Source: a candidate division WOR-1 bacterium RIFCSPLOWO2_02_FULL_46_20
Lineage (GTDB): Bacteria > Margulisbacteria > WOR-1 > O2-12-FULL-45-9
Assembly: GCA_001771365.1 (NCBI GenBank)
Contig: METP01000007.1
Coordinates: 1 to 40,214, forward strand
Length of the DNA stretch: 40,214 bases
Direction: 5' to 3'
Shown: positions 39,426 through 40,214 of the stretch, one piece after another
Numbering within the stretch: position 1 is the first letter of the stretch
Layout: the number at the start of each line of letters is the position of its first letter
Notes under the pieces: generated by a model
Told to the model about the DNA's origin: nothing
The model's input: only the letters and a program-made list of their open reading frames with translations
Databases searched by the model: none
Program-made: the position numbers and the translations under genes

Positions 39426-39567
39426 GTTGAGAGTCTGCATACGAGCAGGCACGGTCGAAATTAATGGTTTAGATAATAGTTGACTGCATCTAAGATCATG
39501 TTGATGCCCCTTGAGGCCTCTACATTCCGTTAATCGCAGCAAAATTATATTAAAGGAGTAAAATCAT
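39426..39567 (+). promoter_or_regulatory. Long 5' leader of the RNA-binding protein gene
   Basis: About 140 bases of likely transcribed, non-coding sequence precede a good AAAGGAG. It includes a potential short stem around GATGCCCCTTGAGGCCTCTACAT. Single-RRM genes of cyanobacteria and cold-shock genes often have long regulatory leaders, so autoregulation or temperature control is possible. No known riboswitch was recognised. Confidence 0.35.
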
Positions 39568-39858
39568 ATGAAAAGCATATTTGTAGGTAATTTACCTTGG
39601 TCTGCCACTAATGAAGAGCTGGAACAGAAATTTTCTGAGTTCGGCCCGGTTAAGTCAGCCAGGATAGTTAACGATAAATTCTCTGGCAAGTCCAGAGGAT
39701 TCGGATTTGTTGATATGGAAGACGCTGACGCCGCAAAAGCCATTGCAGCCATGAGTGGTCAAAAATGGGGCGATCGCGAACTGACAGTCAATGAAGCCAA
39801 GCCAAAGTCTAACGACGGTGGCGGACGAGGCGAGCGAAGAAGTTTCGATCGTTTCTAA
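39568..39858 (+). CDS. Single-RRM RNA-binding protein
   Basis: The 96-residue protein is one RNA recognition motif with RNP2 IFVGNLPW (residues 4-11) and RNP1 KSRGFGFVDM (about 45-54), followed by a short Gly/Arg-rich tail (DGGGRGERRSFDRF). This is the bacterial Rbp type, known in cyanobacteria and several other phyla as RNA chaperones that can respond to cold. AAAGGAG precedes the ATG. It has its own promoter and a terminator downstream, so it is monocistronic. Confidence 0.95.
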   Translation: MKSIFVGNLPWSATNEELEQKFSEFGPVKSARIVNDKFSGKSRGFGFVDMEDADAAKAIAAMSGQKWGDRELTVNEAKPKSNDGGGRGERRSFDRF

Positions 39859-39884
39859 CTTCCCGCTAGTCAAACAATAAGCAT

Positions 39885-39917
39885 AGGCGCTTGATAACCT
39901 CAAGCGCCTTGCTTTTG
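39885..39917 (+). terminator. Terminator after the RNA-binding protein gene
   Basis: A ten-pair stem AGGCGCTTGA / TCAAGCGCCT with a five-base loop is followed by TGCTTTTG. The stem can be extended by AAGC and GCTT. Confidence 0.85.
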
Positions 39918-39949
39918 TCCCGAGTCGAACCGTCGAGGGACTTTTTTTC
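39917..39949 (+). terminator. Second hairpin with T-tract
   Basis: GTCCC and GGGAC pair around an inner TCGA/TCGA stem, followed by seven T. It can act as a back-up terminator directly after the first one. Confidence 0.65.
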
Positions 39950-39968
39950 TGCTATAATATGGACGTGA

Positions 39969-40214
39969 GTGCGCCAAGAAAAGCTCGGCGTATACAGTTG
40001 GTTATCCGCAAAGGCGGAAAATCCGACCTAAACGCAAGTGAAGGTATTGAGCCCTGAAACAATATATAGACATAGAGGCTGACCCACTTCGGGACTGTCT
40101 ACATGATAACAGGGAAGGGAGAAAGCGTGCCGAACACAGATGCGGAAATAGACACAGCATTTAAACTATGTTAGATGTGGAAGCCCTTCGATCAGGGAAG
40201 AGGTATTAGACCCC
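39969..40214 (+). ncRNA. Probable 5' part of a group II intron (cut by window edge)
   Basis: After the terminators, a stretch without an ORF begins GTGCGCCAAGAAAAGCTCGG. This resembles the conserved group II intron 5' end (GUGCG-C-AAGAAA-CUC). Further on are the segments GACCTAAACGCAAG and several small hairpins (CCGC-AAAG-GCGG, TAGACA...TGTCTA, CCCT-TCGATC-AGGG) in keeping with a compact structured domain I. Domains II-VI, any intron-encoded reverse transcriptase and the 3' end would be outside the window. A TATAAT (39953-39958) lies just upstream. It could instead be another structured non-coding RNA. Confidence 0.55.

Noticed and set aside
39917-39945. tRNA T-arm-like sequence GAGTCGAACC
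   Set aside because: No acceptor stem, anticodon arm or D-arm can be built around it; it is better explained as a terminator hairpin.

Overview
The window looks like chromosomal DNA of an uncultivated diderm bacterium from a candidate phylum. It has a secretin, two type II secretion/type IV pilus-like assembly clusters, Fur and DtxR iron regulators, and moderate GC. Gene content and the PilM-PilN fusions would fit groups such as Margulisbacteria/Saganbacteria (WOR-1) or their neighbours, but that placement is inference and weak. TAA, TAG and TGA all end recognisable genes here, so there is no sign of a recoded genetic code.

Layout. 1-1168: weakly coding DNA with small in-frame ORFs separated by TAA codons, one of them a Com-like zinc finger. 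1169-2850: a long, divergent GlpX-type (class II fructose-1,6-bisphosphatase-like) phosphatase followed by a clear terminator. 2932-5360 (minus strand): yqeY, a half-size TauE/SafE transporter, dihydrolipoyl dehydrogenase, and a small coiled-coil protein with its own promoter. 5451-8224: ddl, ftsQ, ftsZ (the tail of a dcw cluster, without ftsA). 8225-12064: a roughly 3.8-kb block with a PhcB-like methyltransferase, a multi-TM (7TM-type) histidine kinase and a convergent response regulator. The block is bounded by ftsZ and a second 62-bp copy of the ftsZ 3' end. 12085-15648: an iron module (perfect sigma70 promoter and Fur box, fur, second Fur box, broken small ORF, feoB, zinc ribbon, DtxR-family regulator). 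15651-17382 (minus): kinase and receiver pair.

17481-38897: a long, mostly overlapping plus-strand series. Set 1 runs gspE-gspF-five (pseudo)pilins-pilM/N fusion-pilO-secretin-pilT. A signalling block follows (receiver, receiver, kinase, kinase, receiver). Set 2 repeats the order gspE-gspF-five (pseudo)pilins-pilM/N fusion-pilO but has no secretin or PilT. This reads as an ancestral duplication of an E-F-G-H-I-J-K-(LM) cassette sharing one visible outer-membrane channel. One set-2 pseudopilin carries a C-terminal lamin-tail domain. 38901-39858: greA, apparently starting at CTG, and a single-RRM RNA-binding protein with a long leader. After tandem terminators, the right edge holds what looks like the 5' part of a group II intron.

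The most notable observations are: (1) the candidate cell-density signalling cassette inserted at ftsZ with duplication of the ftsZ 3' end; (2) the pseudopilin-lamin-tail fusion; (3) the duplicated pilus/secretion cassette bracketing a phosphorelay-like block; and (4) recurrent promoters whose -10 element lies so close to the start codon that leaderless or near-leaderless transcripts are predicted. All calls come from reading motifs by eye; no database search was run.
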